Origin: Desulfobacula sp.
Lineage (GTDB): Bacteria; Desulfobacterota; Desulfobacteria; Desulfobacterales; Desulfobacteraceae
NCBI GenBank assembly: GCA_018702715.1
Contig: JABIYQ010000439.1
Location: 1 to 5,427 of the forward strand
DNA: 5,427 nt
Direction of reading: 5' to 3'
Positions within the stretch are counted from its first letter, which is position 1. Every line of letters starts with the position of its first letter. This document shows positions 1-5,427 of this stretch, in pieces. The position numbers were made by a program, and so were the translations under genes. The notes under the pieces were generated by a model. The model did no database searches, was not told the origin of the DNA, and saw only the letters and a program-made list of their open reading frames with translations.

Positions 1-2
1 CA

Positions 3-149
3 GAGATCTGTCTGGACGAAATAGACGAGGAAACCGACAGTGTTTACCTCTTCCCTTTCTGCCAGGAAGATTTCAGGCGCATCAACGTACTTGGCCAGGG
101 ATTTGATAAAAAACTGGTCAATGATGAAATTTTATCAAAATTTTTCTAA
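3..149 (+). CDS. cas2: CRISPR-associated Cas2, C-terminal half (5' end outside window)
   Basis: Open from the left edge, this frame gives 48 residues before TAA at 147-149. Cas2 proteins are usually about 90-100 residues, so roughly half is present. The stretch EETDSVYLFPFC matches the Cas2 strand that usually reads as 'xxxDSVxxYxLC', and it is followed by the C-terminal strand INVLGQGFDKKL and the tail VNDEILSKFF. Cas2 dimers form the core of the Cas1-Cas2 spacer integrase. The N-terminal strand with the conserved aspartate is outside the window, so metal-site integrity cannot be judged. The tail is more like a group of Cas2 proteins with an 'LGxxFDKxLVxDE' end than the shortest I-B forms I know; this comparison is from memory. 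The gene ends 23 nt before cas6 on the same strand, which suggests an adaptation module directly upstream. Confidence 0.85.
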   Translation, partial: EICLDEIDEETDSVYLFPFCQEDFRRINVLGQGFDKKLVNDEILSKFF

Positions 150-172
150 CCGATAAAATGGTAACCAAATAA

Positions 173-841
173 ATGAAAAAAGCAATTCTATATTTTAACA
201 ATATCAAACTCAATCCTTCCCAGATTCAAAAATTGCGGGGATATGTGGGCAATGTATTTGCCGAGCATGATCTTATCCATAACCATGATTCTGATTCCGG
301 GAAAAGTATTTACCGATATCCCCTTATTCAATTTAAGATTATTGATCATACACCGTGCATTGTTGCATTGACAGAAAAAGCGGTTCAGGTTTTTAGCAAA
401 ATTTTTATGAGTCTGGATGAAATTGTCATTGAGGGGAAGGTCATTCCCGTCTTTGAAAAAGATTTAAAGGTGGAAAGCACGGAATTTGGCTTTTCAGATG
501 AGATGTTTATGTATGAATTTGTGGGAGCTCCCTGGATGAGTTTGAACCAGAATAATTTTAAGCGGTTTATTGCGCTTAAAAATGAGCGGGAGCGAAAAAA
601 ACTCTTAAACCGGATTCTGGTTGGCAATATTTTGTCCATGTCCAAATATCTCGGAGTTCATCTGGAAAAAGAACAAATAATACAGACAGATACCCAGTTA
701 AAACAGACAAAAGCAATTCTCAAAGGAAAACAGATGATGGGTTTCAAGGGCATATTTAAAGCTAATTTTATGATTCCGAATTACCTCGGTCTTGGGAAAT
801 CTGTCTCAAGAGGATTTGGAACTATAAGGAGATTGATATGA
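173..841 (+). CDS. cas6: CRISPR RNA-processing endoribonuclease Cas6 (Cas6b-like)
   Basis: Cas6 cleaves pre-crRNA within each repeat to give crRNAs for Cascade; 222 residues is a normal length. The C-terminus carries the glycine-rich Cas6 loop, GLGKSVSRGFGT (residues 206-217, with G206, G208, G214 and G216), which in this family contacts the repeat RNA. Upstream are two stretches I associate with the Cas6b group: PWMSLNQNN (120-128) and GNILSM (151-156). Family catalysis generally uses histidine with nearby polar residues; H32, H36 and H38 in the N-terminal domain are candidates, but this is inference. The ATG at 173 directly follows an in-frame TAA at 170-172, so no earlier start is possible. 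Its Shine-Dalgarno is weak (GGTAA, 160-164). The stop overlaps the cas8b start by 4 nt. Confidence 0.93.
   Translation: MKKAILYFNNIKLNPSQIQKLRGYVGNVFAEHDLIHNHDSDSGKSIYRYPLIQFKIIDHTPCIVALTEKAVQVFSKIFMSLDEIVIEGKVIPVFEKDLKVESTEFGFSDEMFMYEFVGAPWMSLNQNNFKRFIALKNERERKKLLNRILVGNILSMSKYLGVHLEKEQIIQTDTQLKQTKAILKGKQMMGFKGIFKANFMIPNYLGLGKSVSRGFGTIRRLI
826..841 (+). promoter_or_regulatory. cas8b ribosome binding site and ATGA coupling junction
   Basis: AAGGAG at 826-831 lies 6 nt before ATG 838-840, inside the last codons of cas6. The start shares bases with the cas6 TGA (839-841), an ATGA overlap typical of termination-reinitiation coupling. This fixes the cas8b start with good confidence. Confidence 0.85.
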
Positions 842-2691
842 TAAAAGCCATAGCCGAGCTTGGCCGGTATGCCAAAGAAAACAATCCGGAATTAACTGAC
901 TTTGATATCTGGCTGGAGGACTCCTTTGATGGCGGGAAATATGACATCGTCTTTTTTATCGTTCTGGAAAAGGAGAGTGAACAGGCAGGGTGGAAATATG
1001 CGAATATCGATATCAGTGAAAACGACAGGTTTTTAAAAAACAAACTGATTTATAAGCGGGGTGCTTCAAGGGGAACCGATAAAACCCCGACGGCAAAAGT
1101 GGCTAAAAGCATATCCGGAACCTATCATCAGAAAATAAAGGCCTGGTTTGAAACAAACAAGGACGCATCTTTCTTAAAAGGGCCGGAAAAAGAGTTCTTA
1201 AGCCAGATTCTGGAACAGCTCTCCTCCCGGGAAGAAGAGATCATCAGCGACCTTGAGGAAAAGCACAGGCAAATTGATGCAAAAGGGGTGGTTCTATCCT
1301 TGCAGTTTATTGAAAATTCAAGTCGAAAATATATTGGAGATTATGAGTTTATTTCCGGGTTTATTGTTCAAGAAAGCAAAATCGCTTATAAATTTTCAAA
1401 AACATTTAAAAAATATTCTTTTTCCACTGATAAAATCTGTTCTGTATGTAATGACTTAAAGCCCGAGGTGTTTGGGTATTTCACCGCACTGGGGTTTTAC
1501 ACAGTTGATAAACCGGGAATGGTTACCGGTGGGTTCCGGCAGGATCAAAGCTGGAAAAATTATCCGGTCTGCCTTGACTGCGCCCTTGATATTGAGACCG
1601 GAATAAAATTTAAGGAAGAATACCTGGATTTCAGGTTTTATGGCTTTCGATACTATCTTATACCCACCATCATCCATGGAGAGGGAAAATCTGAAATAAT
1701 TGACACCATTACCGAATACCAGAAAGAACTGAAAATAAATAACGAATTAAAAACACATGTTTTAAAGCCGGAAGAAGATGTCCTTGACCTCTTAAAAGAG
1801 TATCAAAACCATGCCCATTTTAACCTGGTGTTTTATGATAAGCCCAACAAAGGTGTTTTCCGAATTCTTGAAAGCATAGAAGAGGTCTTCCCCTCAAGGA
1901 TCAGGGCCTTATACGAAACAAAGGAATTCGTGGACGGCCTGTTTATGTTTAGACTGCCTGAAAAAGATGGTAAAAGGATTTTCAGCTATAGTTTTGGCTT
2001 GTTAAGAAGTTTTTTTCCAAGGGATAAAATCCGTGGCAATCATGATAAAAATTTTTTGCAGATTGTTCACAAAGTATTTGCAGGTTTGCCTGTCCGGTAT
2101 GAGTTCCTGCTGGCTCACATCATGCGGTCGGTTCGTTATCAGTTTGTTAATAATAACAGTGATTGGTTTCAGACCTTAAGCAGCTTCATGATGCTTCTCT
2201 ATTTTTACAAACTCGGAATATTAAATAATATTAAAGGAGCAAATAATATGACAACAGACTTTTACCAGTCGTTCGAAATTAAGAAAGATGATGACTATGC
2301 TGGCCGGGTGAATGAATTTTTTGATCAATTTGATGATTTTTTCAAGACCGATGATAAGAAAGGAATTTTTCTTACCGGTGTATTAACTCAATTTTTGTTG
2401 AATATTCAAAAAAATGAAAGAGATTCCACACCGTTCAGAAGTCAGCTGAAAGGGCTTAAAATGGGTAGTGATGATATCACAGGTCTTTTGCCAAAGATTA
2501 TTGAGAAATTAAATCAATATAAGGCCGGTAATTATTATTTAAAGTTGGAAACATTGATTTCCAAATATTTTATCTCATCCGGTGACAACAAGACATGGAA
2601 CCTGACAATTGATGAAATGAATTATGTCTTTGTCCTTGGCATGAATTTATCCCAATATTTTAAAATTATAAAAAATGAAAAGGAGAATTAG
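838..2691 (+). CDS. cas8b: Type I-B Cascade large subunit Cas8b (Csh1/TM1802 family)
   Basis: This is the large subunit of the I-B interference complex; by family knowledge it recognises the PAM, helps open the target DNA and recruits Cas3. The 617 residues are in the usual range for TM1802-type Cas8b. The clearest marker is a paired cysteine module, C201-x2-C204 and, 40 residues later, C245-x2-C248, a probable zinc site shared by the TM1802 group. The C-terminal part (about 471-617) is helix-rich, with FLTGVLTQFLLNIQ and a following helical block, and corresponds to the Cas11-like small-subunit region. An internal strong ribosome site and ATG at codon 471 suggest this part is also made separately. 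Upstream, cas6 overlaps by 4 nt; downstream, cas7 starts after 3 nt. Assignment rests on motif, length and position, since Cas8 sequences diverge quickly. Confidence 0.9.
   Translation: MIKAIAELGRYAKENNPELTDFDIWLEDSFDGGKYDIVFFIVLEKESEQAGWKYANIDISENDRFLKNKLIYKRGASRGTDKTPTAKVAKSISGTYHQKIKAWFETNKDASFLKGPEKEFLSQILEQLSSREEEIISDLEEKHRQIDAKGVVLSLQFIENSSRKYIGDYEFISGFIVQESKIAYKFSKTFKKYSFSTDKICSVCNDLKPEVFGYFTALGFYTVDKPGMVTGGFRQDQSWKNYPVCLDCALDIETGIKFKEEYLDFRFYGFRYYLIPTIIHGEGKSEIIDTITEYQKELKINNELKTHVLKPEEDVLDLLKEYQNHAHFNLVFYDKPNKGVFRILESIEEVFPSRIRALYETKEFVDGLFMFRLPEKDGKRIFSYSFGLLRSFFPRDKIRGNHDKNFLQIVHKVFAGLPVRYEFLLAHIMRSVRYQFVNNNSDWFQTLSSFMMLLYFYKLGILNNIKGANNMTTDFYQSFEIKKDDDYAGRVNEFFDQFDDFFKTDDKKGIFLTGVLTQFLLNIQKNERDSTPFRSQLKGLKMGSDDITGLLPKIIEKLNQYKAGNYYLKLETLISKYFISSGDNKTWNLTIDEMNYVFVLGMNLSQYFKIIKNEKEN
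2233..2250 (+). promoter_or_regulatory. Internal ribosome binding site and start codon within cas8b
   Basis: AAAGGAG (2233-2239) is followed by an 8-nt spacer and ATG 2248-2250, which is exactly in the cas8b frame (codon 471). The match to the anti-Shine-Dalgarno is as good as those before cas8b (AAGGAG, 6-nt spacer) and cas7 (AAAAGGAG, 9-nt spacer). The surrounding bases are A/T-rich, which should leave the site unstructured. The codons spell IKGANNM, so the motif could have arisen from coding alone, but strength, spacing, frame and location all fit a real start. Confidence 0.75.
2248..2691 (+). CDS. cas11b: Predicted small subunit Cas11b, translated from within cas8b
   Basis: Internal initiation at ATG 2248 would give a 147-residue protein identical to Cas8b residues 471-617 and ending at the same TAG. 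In several type I subtypes, including I-B, the Cascade small subunit is known to be produced by internal translation of the large-subunit gene; several copies line the complex belly and stabilise the DNA strands. The size fits known Cas11 proteins, and the sequence looks largely helical, with few prolines and amphipathic segments such as VNEFFDQFDDFFK, GVLTQFLLNIQ and LLPKIIEKLNQY. No separate small-subunit gene occurs in the window, which supports the need for it. Expression itself is inferred, and most annotation pipelines would miss this nested gene. Confidence 0.72.
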   Translation: MTTDFYQSFEIKKDDDYAGRVNEFFDQFDDFFKTDDKKGIFLTGVLTQFLLNIQKNERDSTPFRSQLKGLKMGSDDITGLLPKIIEKLNQYKAGNYYLKLETLISKYFISSGDNKTWNLTIDEMNYVFVLGMNLSQYFKIIKNEKEN

Positions 2692-2697
2692 AACATG
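2680..2697 (+). promoter_or_regulatory. cas7 ribosome binding site
   Basis: AAGGAG at 2680-2685 (within AAAAGGAG) sits over the last codons of cas8b, 9 nt before ATG 2695. The cas8b TAG at 2689-2691 lies between the site and the start, so ribosomes finishing cas8b or the nested cas11b stop right at the cas7 start region. Confidence 0.8.
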
Positions 2698-3687
2698 ACT
2701 GAATTTAAAAACAGAACTGAATTGTTGTTCCTTTACGATATCGAAAATGCCAATCCCAACGGCGACCCGAATGATGAAAATAAACCCAGGATTGACGAAG
2801 AGACCGGAAAAAATATTGTGACAGATGTCCGTTTAAAGCGAACCGTCCGGGATTATTTGTTTGAAAATGGGAATGATATCTTTGTCCAGGAAAAAGTATA
2901 TGACGACGAAGGTCATATCCAGGATGCGAAGCTCAGGGCGGCCGATTATCTTCCGGATGATCTTGAAAAACTCGCTTTAATGTCTGCGGAGCAGCAGAAA
3001 AAAGCGATTTCAAATAATATTTTAAAGGACTGCATTGATGTAAGGCTTTTTGGAGCAACGATTCCTCTGGATTTAAAAGTGAAAAAAGGGAAGAAAGCGG
3101 CCAGTGTTTCCGGTTCACTGACATACACAGGCCCTGTTCAGTTCAGGGTGGGAAAGTCATTGCATTCAGTGAACCTTCAGTTTTTCAAGGGTACCGGTGC
3201 TTTTGCATCAAAGCCGGGTGTGACAAAAAAAACCTTCCGGGAAGAATATATGCTTTCGTATTCATTGATAGGATTTTATGGCATTGCAAATGAAAATGCA
3301 GGGAAGCATACAAAGCTGGCACTGGAAGATATAAAATCTTTAAAAAAAGCGTTGTGGAACGGAACCAAAGGCTTGATCTCAAGGTCTAAGTTCGGGCAGA
3401 TGCCCCGGCTTCTGCTTTCCATTGCATACAATGAACCTGATTTTTTTATTGGCGAACTGGATAACCTTGTCCATCTGGAATCTGAAGTCATTGACACCAA
3501 GATACGAAGGCCCGAGGATTATGTGATCGATATTTCAGAATTGGTCGGTAAAATTGAAAAAGCAAAAGACAAAATTCAATCCATCTCTTTTATTGCGGAT
3601 GAAAAAATTCAGTTTCGCCTGAACGGTGAAAAAGTGGATTTGGCAAGTCTAAATGGGTTCAAGGATGAATCAACCGAGGTGCTGTGA
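2695..3687 (+). CDS. cas7: Cascade backbone subunit Cas7 (Csh2-like, Cas7b)
   Basis: Cas7 polymerises along the crRNA spacer to form the backbone of the I-B Cascade, with an RRM-like fold. The 330 residues match Csh2 length. The N-terminus has the family signature ENANPNGDPND (17-27), followed by PRIDEETG (31-38) and TDVRLKRTVRDYL (43-55). Further conserved-looking stretches are DCIDVRLFGA (112-121), TGPVQFRVG (145-153) and FREEYMLSYSLIGFYG (181-196), all familiar from Csh2/Cas7 proteins. Start choice is fixed by the strong Shine-Dalgarno 9 nt upstream and by the family N-terminus beginning just after it. The stop TGA (3685-3687) overlaps the cas5 ATG by one base. Cas7 is needed in several copies per complex, and its strong ribosome site is consistent with that. 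Nothing looks broken. Confidence 0.96.
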   Translation: MTEFKNRTELLFLYDIENANPNGDPNDENKPRIDEETGKNIVTDVRLKRTVRDYLFENGNDIFVQEKVYDDEGHIQDAKLRAADYLPDDLEKLALMSAEQQKKAISNNILKDCIDVRLFGATIPLDLKVKKGKKAASVSGSLTYTGPVQFRVGKSLHSVNLQFFKGTGAFASKPGVTKKTFREEYMLSYSLIGFYGIANENAGKHTKLALEDIKSLKKALWNGTKGLISRSKFGQMPRLLLSIAYNEPDFFIGELDNLVHLESEVIDTKIRRPEDYVIDISELVGKIEKAKDKIQSISFIADEKIQFRLNGEKVDLASLNGFKDESTEVL

Positions 3688-3689
3688 TG
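3676..3689 (+). promoter_or_regulatory. cas5 ribosome binding site and TGATG coupling junction
   Basis: GAGGTG at 3676-3681 precedes two adjacent in-frame candidate starts, GTG 3684 and ATG 3687. Spacing to the ATG is 5 nt, while spacing to the GTG is only 2 nt, too short for good initiation. ATG 3687 shares its A with the cas7 TGA, a TGATG coupling arrangement. This favours ATG. Confidence 0.7.
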
Positions 3690-4397
3690 ATAAAGGTGCT
3701 GGTGTTCAGGCTATGGGGAGATTATGGGCATTTTAAGAAGTTTTACACAACCACTTCACCATTGACCTTTGAATTTCCCCCTCCGGTCACGGTTTTTGGG
3801 ATTATTTCAGCAATCATTGGGCTGGATAAAGATTCCTACCTTGAAGAATTTCAGGATGCTTCAAAATACAGCGTGGCGATTTGTATAGAAAAACCGGTGA
3901 AAAAAGTAAGATGGACCCAGAATCTGATTGATACCAAAAGGCATTTCTGGAAAATTCATAACAGAACCCAAATTCGAACCGAGTTTCTAAAAGATCCCGG
4001 CTTTAAAATTTACTTTTCCCACCATGATCCCAAAATATATGATGCACTTAAAGGCAAACTTATGGCCCATAAGTCCCATTATTCAATATCTCTTGGCTTA
4101 AGTGAACTGCTGGCGGATTTTGAATTTTTAGGCGAACAGGCCATTATTTCATCTACAACGGACAAGTGGTATAAGATTCAGTCTGTTATACCCTGTTCTG
4201 CCTTATTGGATGACCAATCCATTGAGTTTGAATCGGGCAGGGAAATATTCAAAATTAATTATCCTGTTGAGATGATGCCGGACAGGGTGGTTTCCCGGCG
4301 GGAAGATGTTATTTTCGAGAGAATGGGCCTGCCTGTAGCCTGTAAGGTGAAACAGGTGTCGGTAACAGAGAAAGGGGATGAAATTGTCTTCTTCTAG
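3687..4397 (+). CDS. cas5: Cascade subunit Cas5 (type I-B, Cas5b/Cas5h-like)
   Basis: Cas5 is an RRM-fold (RAMP) subunit that caps the 5' handle of the crRNA and sits against Cas8b. From ATG 3687 the protein has 236 residues; starting at the adjacent GTG 3684 would add one. The N-terminal Cas5 pattern is clear: a first strand VLVFRLWGDYGHF (4-16), then TSPLTFEFPPPVTVFGIISAIIG (23-45), the typical 'fPPpTtlxGlixaixG' block. Next come RTQIRTEFLKDPGFKIYF (93-110) and SISLGLSELLADF (133-145), both common to I-B Cas5. No catalytic triad of the I-C type Cas5 is expected, because a dedicated Cas6 is encoded here. The last 20 nt overlap the cas3 start, which again suggests coupling. Confidence 0.94.
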   Translation: MIKVLVFRLWGDYGHFKKFYTTTSPLTFEFPPPVTVFGIISAIIGLDKDSYLEEFQDASKYSVAICIEKPVKKVRWTQNLIDTKRHFWKIHNRTQIRTEFLKDPGFKIYFSHHDPKIYDALKGKLMAHKSHYSISLGLSELLADFEFLGEQAIISSTTDKWYKIQSVIPCSALLDDQSIEFESGREIFKINYPVEMMPDRVVSRREDVIFERMGLPVACKVKQVSVTEKGDEIVFF

Positions 4398-5427
4398 CCT
4401 GTTTTCTCACCCGGATGTCCCGCTTGCTGATCACCTGAAAAATGTGGCAGACATGTGTGAAAAAAAATTTATGGCCCAAAAAACAGGGCTGGATACTTTT
4501 TTTGAACAAGAATTATGGCAGAAACTTATTTGGATCATGGGATTCTGCCATGATTTCGGTAAGGCAACCCATTTTTTTCAGGACTATCTGCTTGAAGAGG
4601 ATGAAAAGGTTAAAGCAGAAATGAAAGGGAAAAGAGAGACCAATCATGCCTTAATATCAGCTGTTATCGCCCATTTTATTCTCAGCAAAATTGTAATCGG
4701 GTCAAAGCCGGGCAATGATTTATGGGAAATAATGCCTTTTTTGATTTTTCTGGCGATTAAACGACATCACGGAAATGTTAACAACGCCATCAGGATGAAC
4801 AATACCGATGAAAAAAATGAACTGGATATCGAATATGAGTATATTGATATCCAGTTCCGCAGTATTGATGCTACAGAGTTTGACCACCTGCTGTCGTTGC
4901 TTGAAAAAAAAAGCGATATAAAAATAAAGAGGTCCGGGTTTCCCGAGAGTTTTTCAGAGTATTTTAAAAAAAACATATACAGGGGCGAGAAAAAAAGAAT
5001 AAAGACCCTTTTCAAAAGACTGGAATACTATTTTATCTTCCAATATCTTTTTTCTCTTCTTGTTCAATCGGATAAAGAAGAAGCCATTTTCAAAAGGGAA
5101 TTTGAATTTAAAAGAAAGAGTATTAAAGGAAATGCCGTAAAAAAATATATTAAAAAGAACTTTGATTCCCCTGAAACTGGTATGGATATTATACGACAAA
5201 GTATTTTTAATGATGCGGACAAGACTGTTTCGCAGATTGACCTGGAATCAAATAAGATTTTTTCACTGAATGTGCCAACAGGAACCGGTAAGACATTTAC
5301 CTCCCTCTCTGTTGCGCTTCAATTGCGGGAAAGACTTGAAAATGAAAAAAGTCAGTTTCCCAGGATTATATATTCATTGCCATTCACAAGTATTATTGAT
5401 CAAAATTATAAAGTTTTTGAAGATATA
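4378..5427 (+). CDS. cas3: CRISPR-associated helicase/nuclease Cas3, N-terminal part (runs off the right edge)
   Basis: Cas3 is recruited by target-bound Cascade, nicks the displaced strand with its HD domain and unwinds DNA with its SF2 helicase. The window holds the first 350 codons with no stop; full I-B Cas3 proteins are about 700-800 residues. HD-domain metal ligand candidates are H19 (in ADHLKNVA), H58-D59 (CHDFGKA), H90 (TNHALISA), H130-H131 (KRHHGN) and D232 (QSDKEEA), a complete set in the expected order. The helicase begins with Walker A VPTGTGKT (299-306, K305) and motif Ia-like YSLPFTSIIDQ (332-342); the DExD/H box and later motifs are beyond the edge. ATG 4378 lies 20 nt inside cas5 after a purine-rich AGAGAAAGGGG; its A/G run abuts the start, so the ribosome site is imperfect. 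The next in-frame ATG (4453) would remove H19, so 4378 is preferred. Confidence 0.93.
   Translation, partial: MKLSSSSLFSHPDVPLADHLKNVADMCEKKFMAQKTGLDTFFEQELWQKLIWIMGFCHDFGKATHFFQDYLLEEDEKVKAEMKGKRETNHALISAVIAHFILSKIVIGSKPGNDLWEIMPFLIFLAIKRHHGNVNNAIRMNNTDEKNELDIEYEYIDIQFRSIDATEFDHLLSLLEKKSDIKIKRSGFPESFSEYFKKNIYRGEKKRIKTLFKRLEYYFIFQYLFSLLVQSDKEEAIFKREFEFKRKSIKGNAVKKYIKKNFDSPETGMDIIRQSIFNDADKTVSQIDLESNKIFSLNVPTGTGKTFTSLSVALQLRERLENEKSQFPRIIYSLPFTSIIDQNYKVFEDI
4819..4857. repeat. Perfect 12-bp inverted repeat within cas3
   Basis: GAACTGGATATC (4819-4830) is mirrored exactly by GATATCCAGTTC (4846-4857), with a 15-nt A/T-rich loop. It lies in the HD-domain coding region, encoding ELDIEYEYIDIQF, between the HH motif and D232. 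No T-run follows, so it does not look like an intrinsic terminator. It could fold as an mRNA hairpin or be a coincidence of repeated LDI/IDI-type codons. Confidence 0.6.

Larger units (their letters stand above)
1..5427 (+). other. Type I-B CRISPR-Cas operon (partial at both ends)
   Basis: Six cas genes lie head to tail on one strand in the order cas2 (partial), cas6, cas8b, cas7, cas5, cas3 (partial). Junctions are 23 nt, a 4-nt overlap, 3 nt, a 1-nt overlap and a 20-nt overlap, which indicates one polycistronic, translationally coupled unit. Subtype I-B is inferred from the TM1802/Csh1-like Cas8b with paired CxxC motifs, the Csh2-like Cas7 and the fused HD-helicase Cas3. No promoter, terminator, leader or CRISPR repeat is visible inside the window. 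The rest of cas3, and cas1, cas4 and the array if present, must lie outside. Confidence 0.93.

Noticed and set aside
150..172. cas2-cas6 gap as a promoter or terminator
   Set aside because: It is only 23 nt long, with no hairpin plus T-run and no -35/-10 pair; it simply holds a weak GGTAA ribosome site.
385..645. Minus-strand open frame of 86 codons opposite cas6
   Set aside because: It lies wholly inside cas6 on the other strand, has no convincing ribosome site or recognisable domain, and its composition mirrors the coding strand.
822..1677. Minus-strand open frames opposite cas8b (822-1043 and 1456-1677) and a shifted + frame (1253-1459)
   Set aside because: All are short, antisense or out of frame with a well-supported cas8b, and show no family motif. 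The + frame even runs across the conserved CxxC region in the wrong frame.
3131..3148. Short CCCTG/CAGGG inverted repeat in cas7
   Set aside because: The stem is only 5 bp, has no following T-run and lies in conserved codons (TGPVQFRVG), so it is not supported as a terminator or operator.
2933..3500. Several minus-strand open frames opposite cas7
   Set aside because: They overlap each other in different frames inside a strongly conserved Csh2-like gene and resemble no known protein.
4442..4624. Small + frame of 60 codons inside cas3
   Set aside because: It is out of frame with the HD domain, which carries the conserved CHDFGKA motif over the same bases.
4460..4996. Runs of 7-9 adenines in cas3 (A8 at 4460, A9 at 4904, A8 at 4966, A7 at 4990) as possible slippage or programmed frameshift sites
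   Set aside because: The HD and helicase motifs lie in one uninterrupted frame, and A-runs are expected from Lys-rich coding in this A/T-rich gene. No slippery-site context with a following stop or useful alternative frame was seen.
4767..5199. Phe/Ser/Leu-rich minus-strand frames opposite cas3 that look like membrane proteins
   Set aside because: The hydrophobic look comes from the reverse complement of Lys/Glu-rich A-runs in cas3; no start signals support them.
1..5427. CRISPR array or leader within the window
   Set aside because: No regularly spaced direct repeats of 25-40 nt were seen anywhere; the whole window is coding apart from 26 nt.

Overview
The window is a solid block of CRISPR-Cas genes, all on the + strand: the 3' end of cas2, then cas6, cas8b, cas7, cas5 and the 5' part of cas3. 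The large subunit has the TM1802/Csh1-type Cas8b layout, the backbone subunit is Csh2-like Cas7, and HD and helicase parts are fused in one Cas3. Together these identify subtype I-B. No CRISPR array, leader, cas1 or cas4 is visible. The host is a bacterium of moderate-to-low GC that uses clear AAGGAG-type Shine-Dalgarno sites. The style would fit a Desulfobacterota-like or Firmicutes-like host, but this is only a weak inference.

Layout: a Cas2 C-terminus ends at 149. A 23-nt gap leads to cas6 (173-841), the crRNA-processing endoribonuclease. cas8b (838-2691) overlaps cas6 by 4 nt (ATGA). cas7 (2695-3687) follows after 3 nt. cas5 begins at ATG 3687 and shares one base with the cas7 stop (TGATG). 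cas3 begins at ATG 4378, 20 nt inside cas5, and runs open off the right edge with 350 codons present. No gap exceeds 23 nt and no terminator is visible, so the genes are probably one translationally coupled transcript whose promoter lies left of the window.

How the genes work together: Cas6 cuts pre-crRNA. Cas8b, several Cas7 copies, Cas5 and a small subunit form the crRNA-guided Cascade complex, which recruits Cas3 to nick and unwind target DNA. Cas2 belongs to the spacer-acquisition integrase with Cas1. No separate small-subunit gene is present. Instead, cas8b contains a full Shine-Dalgarno (AAAGGAG, 2233-2239) 8 nt before an in-frame ATG at 2248. That start would give a separate 147-residue Cas11b from the helical C-terminus of Cas8b, and it is the best hidden feature here.

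I found no evidence of a wholly new system. Secondary points are the position of cas2 immediately before cas6, a perfect 12-bp inverted repeat inside cas3, and a four-cysteine zinc-site candidate in Cas8b.
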